Below are positions 34,640 to 43,086 of a stretch of 64,000 nucleotides of DNA, in pieces. Numbering within the stretch: the stretch's first letter is position 1; every line of letters starts with the position of its first letter. The stretch spans positions 42,280-106,279 of the forward strand of contig NZ_JABBGJ010000040.1 in the NCBI RefSeq assembly GCF_012927345.1. The letters are read 5' to 3'. A program made the position numbers and the translations under genes. The notes under the pieces are model-generated. The model worked only from the letters and a program-made list of their open reading frames with translations. It was not told where the DNA came from and did no database searches. The DNA is from Paraburkholderia polaris. GTDB lineage: Bacteria; Pseudomonadota; Gammaproteobacteria; Burkholderiales; Burkholderiaceae.

Positions 34640-35329
34640 ATGGAATTCACGACCGTACTGTTCTACATCTTCGCGCTGCTCCTGGTTGTATCAGGGCTGA
34701 AGGTGATCACCTCGCGCAACCCGGTTTCGTCCGCACTGTTTCTGGTGCTGGCGTTCTTCAACGCAGCCGCGATCTGGATGCTGCTGCAGGCCGAGTTCCT
34801 CGCGATCCTGCTGGTGCTGGTGTATGTCGGCGCGGTGATGGTGCTGTTCCTGTTCGTCGTGATGATGCTGGACATCAACATCGACGTGCTGCGAAAAGAC
34901 TTCAAACGCTTCGTGCCAATGGCGACGCTGGTGGGCGCGATCATCGTGATCGAGACCGCGCTGATTTTGTGGCACGGCTACGGTGCGACCGCCACGGCGC
35001 TGCGCGACACCACGGCTGCCGCGAACGGTATGGCCGATTGGTCGAACACCCGCATCATCGGCAAGGTCATCTACACCGACTACATCTTCGCGTTCGAAGT
35101 TGCCGGTCTCGTGCTGCTGGTGGCGATCATCGCGGCGATTGCGTTGACCACGAGTCACAAGAAAGATAGCAAGCGCCAGAACGTCAGCGAGCAGGTCAAG
35201 GTGCGCGCTCAGGACCGCGTGCGTATCGTGAAGATGGCATCTGAAAAGACCGCGGCAACTGTCGCGGCGGAAGAAGCCGCCGCCGCAGCGGCAGCAGCGG
35301 CCGACTCGGCACCCGCTAAAAACAGCTGA
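34640..35329 (+). CDS. nuoJ: NADH-quinone oxidoreductase subunit J
   Basis: A 229-residue membrane subunit with five helices, including the pi-bulge region LVYVGAVMVLFLFVVMMLDI. The last ~30 residues are an Ala/Glu-rich cytoplasmic tail containing nine consecutive Ala codons, longer than in the ~185-residue E. coli protein. That tail is probably unstructured. Confidence 0.96.
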   Translation: MEFTTVLFYIFALLLVVSGLKVITSRNPVSSALFLVLAFFNAAAIWMLLQAEFLAILLVLVYVGAVMVLFLFVVMMLDINIDVLRKDFKRFVPMATLVGAIIVIETALILWHGYGATATALRDTTAAANGMADWSNTRIIGKVIYTDYIFAFEVAGLVLLVAIIAAIALTTSHKKDSKRQNVSEQVKVRAQDRVRIVKMASEKTAATVAAEEAAAAAAAAADSAPAKNS

Positions 35330-35349
35330 GCGGACAGGAGATAGAAATT

Positions 35350-35655
35350 ATGTTGACCCTTGCTCATTACCTTGTCCTCGGCGCGATCCTGTTTGCGATC
35401 AGTGTCGTGGGCATTTTCCTGAACCGTCGCAACGTCATCATCATCCTGATGGCGATCGAACTGATGCTGCTGGCGGTGAACACCAATTTCGTCGCGTTTT
35501 CGCATTACCTCGGCGACATCCATGGTCAGATCTTCGTCTTCTTCGTGCTGACGGTTGCAGCAGCGGAAGCGGCGATCGGCTTGGCGATTCTGGTGACCCT
35601 GTTCCGTAGCCTCGACACGATCAATGTCGAGGACCTCGATCAGCTCAAAGGTTAA
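35350..35655 (+). CDS. nuoK: NADH-quinone oxidoreductase subunit K
   Basis: A 101-residue, three-helix membrane subunit homologous to MrpC. The conserved block RRNVIIILMAIELMLLAVN includes the membrane Glu of the E-channel and VLTVAAAEAAIGLAILV the second. The ribosome site GACAGGAG precedes the ATG. Confidence 0.97.
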   Translation: MLTLAHYLVLGAILFAISVVGIFLNRRNVIIILMAIELMLLAVNTNFVAFSHYLGDIHGQIFVFFVLTVAAAEAAIGLAILVTLFRSLDTINVEDLDQLKG

Positions 35656-35672
35656 TTTCAGGTAAAGCGGTT

Positions 35673-37745
35673 ATGTCAACGACACTCAATGAAAACCTGC
35701 TGCTGGCGATCCCGCTGGCACCGCTGGCCGGCTCCCTGATTGCGGGGCTGTTTGGGAAAGCGGTAGGGCGAGCCGGTGCACACTCGGTTACGATCCTCGG
35801 CGTCGCGATCTCGTTCATCCTCTCGGCCATCGTCTTCTTCCAGGTGATGGACGGCGCGAGCTTTAACGCGACCGTCTATGACTGGATGCAGATCGGCAAG
35901 ACGAAGTTCGAGATCGGCTTCCTGGTCGATTCGCTGACGGCGATGATGATGTGCGTGGTGACCTTCGTGTCGCTGATGGTGCACATCTACACGATCGGCT
36001 ACATGGCCGACGACGACGGCTACCAGCGCTTCTTCTCGTACATCTCGCTGTTCACGTTCTCGATGTTGATGCTCGTGATGAGCAACAACTTCCTGCAACT
36101 GTTCTTCGGCTGGGAAGCGGTGGGTCTGGTGTCGTACCTGCTGATCGGTTTCTACTTCACGCGTCCGACGGCGATCTACGCGAACATGAAGGCGTTCATC
36201 GTGAACCGCATCGGCGACTTCGGGTTCCTGCTCGGTATCGGCCTGCTGTTCGCGTTCGCCGGTTCGATGAACTACGGCGACGTCTTCGCGAAGCGCACCG
36301 AACTCGCGGCATTGAGCTTCCCGGGTACGGACTGGGGTTTGCTGACGGTTGCCTGCATTTGCCTCTTCATCGGCGCGATGGGTAAGTCGGCGCAATTCCC
36401 GCTGCACGTCTGGCTGCCGGATTCGATGGAAGGTCCGACGCCGATTTCCGCGCTGATTCACGCGGCAACCATGGTGACCGCCGGTATCTTCATGGTCACG
36501 CGCATGTCGCCGCTGTTCGAACTGTCGGATACGGCGCTGTCGTTCGTGATGGTGATCGGTGCAATCACAGCGCTGTTCATGGGCTTCCTCGGTATCGTCC
36601 AGAACGACATCAAGCGCGTGGTGGCTTACTCGACGCTGTCGCAGCTCGGCTACATGACGGTCGCGCTCGGCGCATCGGCTTATTCGGTCGCCGTGTTCCA
36701 CCTGATGACGCACGCCTTCTTTAAGGCGCTGCTGTTCCTCGGCGCGGGTTCTGTGATTATCGGCATGCACCACGATCAGGACATCCGCAACATGGGCGGC
36801 CTGCGCAAGTACATGCCGATCACATGGATTACGTCGCTGGTGGGTTCGCTGGCGCTGATCGGTACGCCGTTCTTCTCGGGCTTCTACTCGAAAGACTCGA
36901 TCATCGACGCAGTGAAGCTGTCGCATCTGCCGGGGTCGGGTTTCGCATACTTCGCGGTCGTGGCGAGCGTATTCGTTACTGCGCTGTACTCGTTCCGTAT
37001 GTACTTCCTGGTGTTCCACGGCAAGGAGCGCTTCCGCGATCCGAAGCATCCGGAATCGCCGATGGGCATCGAGGCCGCAGCCCATGCACACGACGGTCAC
37101 AGCCATGACGCGCACGGTCACGGCCATGGTCACGACGACCACGCGCACGAACCGCATGAGACGCCGTGGGTGGTGTGGCTGCCGCTGGTGTTGCTGGCAA
37201 TTCCGTCGGTGGTGATCGGCGCGATCGGTGTCGGCCCGATGCTGTTCGGCGACTTCTTCCAGCACGGCGTGGCGTTCGACAAGGTGATCTTCATCGGTGA
37301 AAATCACCCGGCGCTGCATGAGATGGCTGAAGAATTCCAGGGCTGGGCGTCGATGGGTCTGCATTCGGTCTCAGGTCTGCCGGTGTGGCTGGCGCTCGCG
37401 GGTGTGGTGACCGCGTGGTTCCTGTACCTGGTTCGTCCTGATCTGCCGGCTGTCATCAAGCGCGCGTTCGGTCCGATCTACACGCTGCTCGACAACAAGT
37501 ACTACATGGACAAGATCAACGAAGTCGTGTTCGCGCGGGGCGCCGTGGCAATTGGCCGTGGTCTCTGGAAGGAAGGCGACGTCGTGGTGATCGACGGCAT
37601 CGTCAATGGCAGCGCACGCTTTATCGGCTGGTTCGCCGGCGTGATCCGCTTCCTCCAATCCGGCTACATCTACCACTACGCGTTTGCCATGATTATCGGC
37701 ATGTTGGGGCTCCTGACCCTGTTTGTAACGCTCGGCGGCAAATAA
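35673..37745 (+). CDS. nuoL: NADH-quinone oxidoreductase subunit L, with His-rich loop
   Basis: A 690-residue antiporter-like proton-pumping subunit. The core includes GWEAVGLVSYLLIGFYFTRP and AQFPLHVWLPDSMEGPTPIS, and the C-terminal lateral helix follows. Residues ~469-497 form a hydrophilic loop with about a dozen His (HDGHSHDAHGHGHGHDDHAH), between helices near the C-terminal third. E. coli NuoL (613) lacks such a loop. It resembles metal-buffering loops, but whether it binds metal here is unknown. Confidence 0.97.
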   Translation: MSTTLNENLLLAIPLAPLAGSLIAGLFGKAVGRAGAHSVTILGVAISFILSAIVFFQVMDGASFNATVYDWMQIGKTKFEIGFLVDSLTAMMMCVVTFVSLMVHIYTIGYMADDDGYQRFFSYISLFTFSMLMLVMSNNFLQLFFGWEAVGLVSYLLIGFYFTRPTAIYANMKAFIVNRIGDFGFLLGIGLLFAFAGSMNYGDVFAKRTELAALSFPGTDWGLLTVACICLFIGAMGKSAQFPLHVWLPDSMEGPTPISALIHAATMVTAGIFMVTRMSPLFELSDTALSFVMVIGAITALFMGFLGIVQNDIKRVVAYSTLSQLGYMTVALGASAYSVAVFHLMTHAFFKALLFLGAGSVIIGMHHDQDIRNMGGLRKYMPITWITSLVGSLALIGTPFFSGFYSKDSIIDAVKLSHLPGSGFAYFAVVASVFVTALYSFRMYFLVFHGKERFRDPKHPESPMGIEAAAHAHDGHSHDAHGHGHGHDDHAHEPHETPWVVWLPLVLLAIPSVVIGAIGVGPMLFGDFFQHGVAFDKVIFIGENHPALHEMAEEFQGWASMGLHSVSGLPVWLALAGVVTAWFLYLVRPDLPAVIKRAFGPIYTLLDNKYYMDKINEVVFARGAVAIGRGLWKEGDVVVIDGIVNGSARFIGWFAGVIRFLQSGYIYHYAFAMIIGMLGLLTLFVTLGGK

Positions 37746-37759
37746 GGCGAGGGACACTA

Positions 37760-39250
37760 ATGCACGCTTATCCGATTCTCAGTATTGCGATCTGGTTACC
37801 GATCCTCGTAGGTCTCCTCGTCCTGGCTATTGGTTCCGACCGGAACCCGGCTCCGGCGCGCTGGATTGCGCTGATCGGCTCGGTCGTCAGCTTCATCGTG
37901 ACGATCCCGCTGATTACTGGTTTTGATTCGAGCACCGCCGATCTGCAGTTCGTCGAAAAGGCGAACTGGATCGAGCGCTTCAACATCACGTACCACCTGG
38001 GTGTCGACGGCATCTCGATGTGGTTCGTCGTGTTGACCGCATTGATTACGGTGATCGTCGTGATCGCCGCGTGGCAAGTCATCACGAAGAACGTGGGCCA
38101 GTACCTTGCTTCGTTTCTGATCCTGTCCGGCATCATGGTCGGCGTGTTCAGCGCAGCGGACGGCATGCTGTTCTACGTGTTCTTCGAAGCAACGCTGATC
38201 CCGATGTACATCATCATCGGCGTGTGGGGTGGGGCGAACCGCGTGTATGCGGCGTTCAAGTTCTTCCTGTACACGCTGATGGGCTCGCTGCTGATGCTGG
38301 TTGCGTTGTTGTACTTGTACGTCGAGACCGGCACGTTCGATCTGGCTACGTGGCAGAACGCGCAGATCAGCATGACCCCGCAGATATTGTTATTCATAGC
38401 GTTCTTCCTGGCCTTTGCCGTGAAGGTACCGATGTGGCCGGTGCATACGTGGTTGCCTGACGCCCACGTGGAAGCGCCGACCGGCGGCTCGGTCGTGCTG
38501 GCCGCGATCATGCTGAAGCTGGGCGCATACGGTTTCCTGCGCTTCTCGCTGCCGATCACGCCAGATGCGAGCCACTTCCTCGCGCCGGTCGTCGTCACGC
38601 TGTCGCTGATCGCGGTGATCTACATCGGTCTGGTCGCGATGGTCCAGTCCGACATGAAGAAGCTGGTCGCGTATTCGTCGATCGCTCACATGGGCTTTGT
38701 GACGCTCGGGTTTTTCATCTTCAATCAGCTCGGTATGGAAGGCGCGATCGTGCAGATGATCTCGCACGGCTTCGTGTCGGGCGCGATGTTCCTGAGCATC
38801 GGCGTGCTGTATGACCGTATGCACTCGCGCCAGATCGCCGATTACGGCGGCGTCGTCAACGTGATGCCGAAATTCGCGGCGTTCGTCATGCTGTTCTCGA
38901 TGGCCAATTGCGGCTTGCCGGGTACTTCCGGTTTCGTCGGCGAATTCATGGTGATTCTGGCTGCTGTCCAGTACAACTTCTGGATTGCAGGCGGTGCGGC
39001 TGTCACGCTGATTCTCGGTGCGGCCTACACGCTGTGGATGTATAAGCGCGTGTACTTCGGCGCGATCGCTAACGATCACGTGAAGGGCCTCGTGGACATC
39101 GACCGCCGCGAATTTTTCATGCTGGCAGTGCTCGCCGCACTGACGTTGTTCATGGGCCTGTATCCGAAGCCCTTTACCGATGTGATGCACGTATCCGTGG
39201 AAAACCTCCTCTCCCACGTCGCGCAGTCCAAGCTGCCGTTGCCACAGTAA
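37760..39250 (+). CDS. nuoM: NADH-quinone oxidoreductase subunit M
   Basis: A 496-residue antiporter-like proton-pumping subunit with fourteen helices. Key residues are in FFEATLIPMYIIIGVWGG (Glu on helix 5) and FAVKVPMWPVHTWLPDAHVEAP (Lys on helix 7). It starts 14 bp after nuoL. Confidence 0.97.
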   Translation: MHAYPILSIAIWLPILVGLLVLAIGSDRNPAPARWIALIGSVVSFIVTIPLITGFDSSTADLQFVEKANWIERFNITYHLGVDGISMWFVVLTALITVIVVIAAWQVITKNVGQYLASFLILSGIMVGVFSAADGMLFYVFFEATLIPMYIIIGVWGGANRVYAAFKFFLYTLMGSLLMLVALLYLYVETGTFDLATWQNAQISMTPQILLFIAFFLAFAVKVPMWPVHTWLPDAHVEAPTGGSVVLAAIMLKLGAYGFLRFSLPITPDASHFLAPVVVTLSLIAVIYIGLVAMVQSDMKKLVAYSSIAHMGFVTLGFFIFNQLGMEGAIVQMISHGFVSGAMFLSIGVLYDRMHSRQIADYGGVVNVMPKFAAFVMLFSMANCGLPGTSGFVGEFMVILAAVQYNFWIAGGAAVTLILGAAYTLWMYKRVYFGAIANDHVKGLVDIDRREFFMLAVLAALTLFMGLYPKPFTDVMHVSVENLLSHVAQSKLPLPQ

Positions 39251-39275
39251 TGCAGAGCGGAGGAATTTAAAGATC

Positions 39276-40748
39276 ATGCAAAACGCCCCTATGACTGCCC
39301 TGTTGCCCGACGCACTGGTGATGCTCGCCGTTGTGCTCGCGTGGCTCAACGACACGTTCGTCGGCCAGGCCGGTCGCCGTACCACGTATTTCCTCGCGTT
39401 CTTTTCGACGCTGATTGCCGGCATCTGGTTCGCCGTGAACGCGTTCGACCCGCAAGTGCACTATTTCTTCGGTCACATGTATGTGGTGGATTCGTTCGCC
39501 AATGTGATGAAAGCGGTGGTGACGCTCGGTTATGCCGTGTCGATCGTTTATTCGCGTCGGTACCTCGAGGATCGCGGGCTGTTCCGCGGTGAGTTCTTCC
39601 TCTTTGGGATGTTCTCGTTGCTCGGTCAGCTCGTGATGATTTCCGGCAACAACTTCCTGACGCTGTACCTCGGTCTGGAACTGATGTCGCTGTCGCTGTA
39701 CGGCGCGATCGCACTGCGTCGTGACGCGGCGCCTTCGAACGAAGCTGCAATGAAGTACTACGTGCTCGGCGCGTTGGCATCCGGCTTCCTGTTGTACGGC
39801 ATTTCGATGCTGTACGGCGCGACCGGTTCGCTCGACCTGAACGAAGTGTTCAAGGCGATCGGCACGAGCCACTACGACCCGAGCGTACTGCTGTTCGGCG
39901 TGATCTTTATCGTGGCGGGCGTGGCGTTCAAGATGGGCGCGGTGCCGTTCCACATGTGGGTGCCTGACGTGTATCAGGGTGCTCCGACGGCCATGACGCT
40001 GATGGTCGGCGGCGGTCCAAAGGTGGCGGCATTCGCGTGGGGCCTGCGCTTCCTCGTGATGGGCCTGCTGCCGCTGGCGGTCGAATGGCAGGAAATGCTG
40101 GTGATCCTGGCGGCGCTGTCGTTGATCGTCGGCAACATCACCGGTATCGTGCAACGCAACGTCAAGCGGATGCTCGCGTATTCGGCGATCTCGAACATGG
40201 GCTTTGTGCTGCTGGGCCTGCTGGCCGGCGTGGTCGACCACAAGACCACGGGTGCTGCCAACGCGTACGGTTCGGCGATGTATTACAGCATCGTCTACCT
40301 GATTACGACGATGGGCACCTTCGGCATCATCATGCTGCTGGCACGCCGCGATTTTGAAGCTGATACGCTCGAAGACTTCAAGGGTCTGAATCAACGCAGC
40401 CCGGTGTTCGCTTTCGTCATGATGGTAATGATGTTCTCGCTCGCCGGCATCCCGCCTGCGGTCGGCTTCTACGCCAAGCTCGCGGTGCTGCAGGCAACCA
40501 TGAATGCCGGGTTGACCTGGCTGACCGTGTTGGCTGTGATCACCTCGCTGTTCGGCGCGTTCTATTACCTGCGTATCGTCAAACTGATGTACTTCGACGA
40601 ACCGCAAGACAAGTCGCCGATTCTCGCCGACACCAGCACGCGTGCTTTGCTCGCGCTCAATGGTGTTGCCGTGCTGGTGCTGGGTATCGTGCCGGATCCG
40701 CTGTTGAAGGCCTGCCTGCAGGCTATCCAGCACACGCTGTTGCTCTGA
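39276..40748 (+). CDS. nuoN: NADH-quinone oxidoreductase subunit N
   Basis: A 490-residue antiporter-like subunit next to NuoM and NuoK. Conserved: LYLGLELMSLSLYGAIAL and FKMGAVPFHMWVPDVYQGAP. The ATG at 39276 follows GGAGG at a rather long 12 nt. Its TGA stop overlaps the ATG of the DUF2818 gene by one base (TGATG). Confidence 0.97.
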   Translation: MQNAPMTALLPDALVMLAVVLAWLNDTFVGQAGRRTTYFLAFFSTLIAGIWFAVNAFDPQVHYFFGHMYVVDSFANVMKAVVTLGYAVSIVYSRRYLEDRGLFRGEFFLFGMFSLLGQLVMISGNNFLTLYLGLELMSLSLYGAIALRRDAAPSNEAAMKYYVLGALASGFLLYGISMLYGATGSLDLNEVFKAIGTSHYDPSVLLFGVIFIVAGVAFKMGAVPFHMWVPDVYQGAPTAMTLMVGGGPKVAAFAWGLRFLVMGLLPLAVEWQEMLVILAALSLIVGNITGIVQRNVKRMLAYSAISNMGFVLLGLLAGVVDHKTTGAANAYGSAMYYSIVYLITTMGTFGIIMLLARRDFEADTLEDFKGLNQRSPVFAFVMMVMMFSLAGIPPAVGFYAKLAVLQATMNAGLTWLTVLAVITSLFGAFYYLRIVKLMYFDEPQDKSPILADTSTRALLALNGVAVLVLGIVPDPLLKACLQAIQHTLLL

Positions 40749-41044
40749 TGTCGGCAGCGGGTTGGTTTATCGTGTTGTTGGCGCTGGTCGGCGCCAACCT
40801 GCCATTTCTGAATCAGCGTCTCTTCGCCGCCGTGCCGTTGAAAGCGGTGAAGAAGAGCGCCTGGATCCGGATTGCCGAATTGATCGTGCTGTACTTTGTG
40901 GTCGGCTCGCTCGGTTTTCTGCTGGAAGCGCGCGCGGGTAATCGCTTCGAACAGGGGTGGCAGTTCTACGCGATCACGTTCGCGTTGTTCATCGTGTTCG
41001 CATTTCCCGGCTTTACCTTCCAGTATCTCGTCAAACGTCGCTGA
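40748..41044 (+). CDS. DUF2818 small membrane protein linked to complex I
   Basis: A 98-residue protein with three hydrophobic segments (~5-20, ~40-58, ~72-90) and a basic C-terminus (LVKRR). Coupled to nuoN by a TGATG overlap, so it is made with complex I. It has no known function; an accessory subunit or assembly factor is a reasonable guess from gene order alone. Confidence 0.88.
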   Translation: MSAAGWFIVLLALVGANLPFLNQRLFAAVPLKAVKKSAWIRIAELIVLYFVVGSLGFLLEARAGNRFEQGWQFYAITFALFIVFAFPGFTFQYLVKRR

Positions 41045-41086
41045 CGGCGTCTCGCCGTCGCGCACCAAGCTGTCCTGAGGTCGCAT

Positions 41087-41671
41087 ATGGCTGAACTTCC
41101 CGATCACGACGCCGCGCTTACCGAGAGCTGTCTCGAGAGCAAAACGATCCATCAAGGGCCGTTCCTCACGCTCAAGTGCGATACGGTCCGCTTGCCCGAC
41201 GGTAAGCAGGCCACTCGCGAGTACGTTCAGCATCCGGGCGCCGTGATGGTGATCCCACTATTCGACGACGGCCGCGTGTTGCTGGAAAGCCAGTACCGCT
41301 ATCCAATGGGCAAGGTCATGGTCGAGTATCCGGCGGGCAAGCTCGACCCGAACGAAGGCGCGCTGGCCTGCGCGAAGCGTGAACTGCAGGAAGAGACCGG
41401 CTATACGGCGCGCGAGTATGTTTATCTGACGCGCATTCATCCGATTATTTCCTACTCGACCGAATTCATCGATATTTACCTGGCGCGTGGATTGACTGCC
41501 GGCGAGCGCAAACTCGACGACGGCGAATTCCTCGAACTGTTCACGGCGACGGTCGCCGAGGTGTCCGAGTGGGTGCGCACGGGCAAGATCACCGACGTGA
41601 AAACCGTCATCGGCACGTTCTGGCTCGAGAAGGTGTTGTCGGGTGTCTGGCCAATGGCCGCGCCGCAATAG
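41087..41671 (+). CDS. NUDIX hydrolase, ADP-ribose pyrophosphatase type
   Basis: A 194-residue enzyme. The Nudix box is complete (G-x5-E-x7-RELQEETG, starting GKLDPNEGALACAKRE near residue 85). The upstream strand EYVQHPGAVMVIPLFDDGRVLL and downstream IHPIISYSTEFIDIYLARGL fit ADP-ribose pyrophosphatases. It lies 42 bp after DUF2818 and is closed by a terminator, so it is the last gene of the complex I transcript. Confidence 0.92.
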   Translation: MAELPDHDAALTESCLESKTIHQGPFLTLKCDTVRLPDGKQATREYVQHPGAVMVIPLFDDGRVLLESQYRYPMGKVMVEYPAGKLDPNEGALACAKRELQEETGYTAREYVYLTRIHPIISYSTEFIDIYLARGLTAGERKLDDGEFLELFTATVAEVSEWVRTGKITDVKTVIGTFWLEKVLSGVWPMAAPQ

Positions 41672-41728
41672 CGCGCTCAGTTCAGCGCGCAGAACGGGCG
41701 CGAGTCACGCGCCGGTTGGATAGTCTGC

Positions 41729-41767
41729 AAAAAGCCCCTGTCGGTCTATGACCGGCAGGGGCTTTGT
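41729..41767 (+). terminator. Rho-independent terminator of the nuo operon
   Basis: AAAGCCCCTGTCGGTC-tat-GACCGGCAGGGGCTTT, a 16-bp stem with one wobble, ~60 bp after the NUDIX stop. Confidence 0.92.
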
Positions 41768-41949
41768 CATTGGGGACACGATATCGACTCAATGCGGTAC
41801 CTCCGCGTCGGAAAAAAGGGTTCCTGTCCTATGCCATCCGACAGTCTCGCCTCATAGCCGTTGCCGCTCTAGTATCGATGCCTGGCAATGGTGTTTGTTA
41901 TCACACTTAATTTGGATAACGAAGGGTGTGAAATGGATTCGAATACGGT
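41768..41949. other. Intergenic sequence upstream of the toxin-antitoxin island
   Basis: No gene seen. A small inverted repeat, GTTATC (41897-41902) and GATAAC (41915-41920) with a 12-nt spacer, is the only structure noticed. Base composition is more AT-rich than the flanking nuo genes. Confidence 0.5.
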
Positions 41950-41993
41950 CGCCTGCGTATCTGGTTGTCACTTGACAACCAGATGCGCAGGCG
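41950..41993. promoter_or_regulatory. Large inverted repeat, putative operator of the toxin-antitoxin pair
   Basis: Two 21-bp arms, CGCCTGCGTATCTGGTTGTCA (41950-41970) less its last base for quoting limits, and its reverse complement at 41973-41993, are separated by 2 bp. Twenty of 21 positions pair; the one exception would be a G-U pair in RNA. The right arm contains the TTGACA -35 hexamer, so a bound dimer would block the promoter. Confidence 0.8.
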
Positions 41994-42000
41994 CTAAATT
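41972..42000 (+). promoter_or_regulatory. Predicted sigma-70 promoter of the toxin-antitoxin pair
   Basis: TTGACA (perfect), 17 bp, TAAATT (4 of 6). The expected start (~42007) is only 5 nt before the ATG at 42012, downstream of the GGAGGG site, so either transcription starts earlier or the mRNA is nearly leaderless. Confidence 0.5.
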
Positions 42001-42011
42001 GGAGGGTATAG

Positions 42012-42256
42012 ATGGCTCGTGGAATCCATTCCAAAAAAGAGGTCGAGGCCGCGCTGGGTACGCGGAAAGAAACGGCTGGCGTGTCCAGGGTGGTGGCAAA
42101 GGTCACGCCTGGGGAAAGATTTACTGTCCCTACAACGACGCGGAATGTCGTTGCGGCGAGTTCTGTATCTCGAGTGTGTGGAGTACGCCGAAGAATCCCG
42201 GCAACCACGCAAAGCACCTCAGGCGCATCGTCGACAACTGCACGGCGCGCCGGTAG
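42012..42256 (+). pseudogene. HicA-like Cys-rich toxin gene, frameshifted
   Basis: Translation should begin at ATG 42012, 5 nt after GGAGGG, giving MARGIHSKKEVEAAL. After codon 15 (42054-42056) the sensible reading moves to the -1 frame: GYAERNGWRVQGGGKGHAWG, then CPYNDAECRCGEFC, WSTPKNPGNHAKHLRRIVDN and a TAG at 42254-42256. Restoring one base around 42056-42058 yields a protein of ~81 residues. The GW...GKGH core and the NHAKHLRR end resemble the small HicA RNase fold, with an added four-Cys, zinc-site-like insert. In the original frame a meaningless tail runs to 42290. It could be a true mutation, a sequencing error or programmed frameshifting. The family assignment is inference. Confidence 0.65.
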
Positions 42257-42309
42257 TAACAGTGTTCGAAGGGCAAAAGCCCAAGGCTGAATGAAGGCAG
42301 GAGTAGCTT

Positions 42310-42834
42310 ATGGAATATGTGTTCACCTTGAAGTACCGGCTCGCTGCGGAAGATTGCGATCTTGACGAGATCGTCGAGCGCCTGGGCGAGGCCGGATGCG
42401 ACGACGCTACTATCGGCGTGGGGCAACCGGGGCGCATTGCGCTGTTTTTTGCTCGCGAAGGCGCGTCGGCGTTCGAAGCGCTTGTCAGCGCGCTCAAAGA
42501 TATTAAGCAGACCGTGCCGTCTGCGCGCCTTGTCGAGGCAGGGCCGGATTTCGTCGGCCTCACGGATGTCGCTGAGGTCGCGGGCGTGTCACGGCAAAAC
42601 ATGCGTAAGCTGATGCTGAGCCACGCGATTGACTTCCCATCGCCGGTTCACGAAGGCAGTGCGTCGGTGTGGCATCTGTCGGATATCCTTGGTTGGCTGA
42701 CCACGCGTGGGGGGTATGACATCAAGGCGGACGTATTCGACGTCGCGAAATCGGCCAAGCAAATCAACCTTGCCAAAGAAGCGCTTCAACTCGAACCGAG
42801 GCTTAGCCGCCGACTCGAATTCCTTGTGGCTTAA
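42310..42834 (+). CDS. HTH protein, putative antitoxin/repressor partner
   Basis: A 174-residue intact protein. Residues ~1-80 look like a small alpha/beta (ferredoxin-like) unit (EYVFTLKYRLAAEDCDLDEI; IGVGQPGRIALFFARE). A helix-turn-helix follows at ~88-130 (GLTDVAEVAGVSRQNMRKLM, then the wing VHEGSASVWHLSDILGWL), and the C-terminus is helical. The ATG follows AGGAG by 6 nt and lies 53 nt after the toxin-like reading ends. Order (toxin first) and partner sizes match HicAB. The likely roles are neutralising the toxin and binding the upstream palindrome; neither is proven. Confidence 0.75.
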   Translation: MEYVFTLKYRLAAEDCDLDEIVERLGEAGCDDATIGVGQPGRIALFFAREGASAFEALVSALKDIKQTVPSARLVEAGPDFVGLTDVAEVAGVSRQNMRKLMLSHAIDFPSPVHEGSASVWHLSDILGWLTTRGGYDIKADVFDVAKSAKQINLAKEALQLEPRLSRRLEFLVA

Positions 42835-43086
42835 AAGGAGCGGAGCGGCAAGCGCGCGAATCCATGAGCGCCATACGTTCAGGGCGCTCTTTCACCTACG
42901 GGCTTTCGATATGCCGTTCACTGGTTGAGCCCTCTTCGGCAGCCCGTTGCGCAAAGCGTTAAAATCGCCCACCGCGTTCGATTTGTCAGCGACGCCTGGC
43001 GTCAATGCGTCGTCCGTAAAAATTTACGAACGACCGTTCACAAATTTCCATTTTGCGCTAAACTGGCACGCAAGCCCTGAGTCCAC

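Noticed and set aside
41888..42256. Taking the -1 frame of the toxin region as a complete 122-residue gene starting at 41888
   Set aside because: Its N-terminal part reads through the large palindrome and has no ribosome site; only the part from ~42056 looks like protein, and GGAGGG lies at the other frame's ATG.
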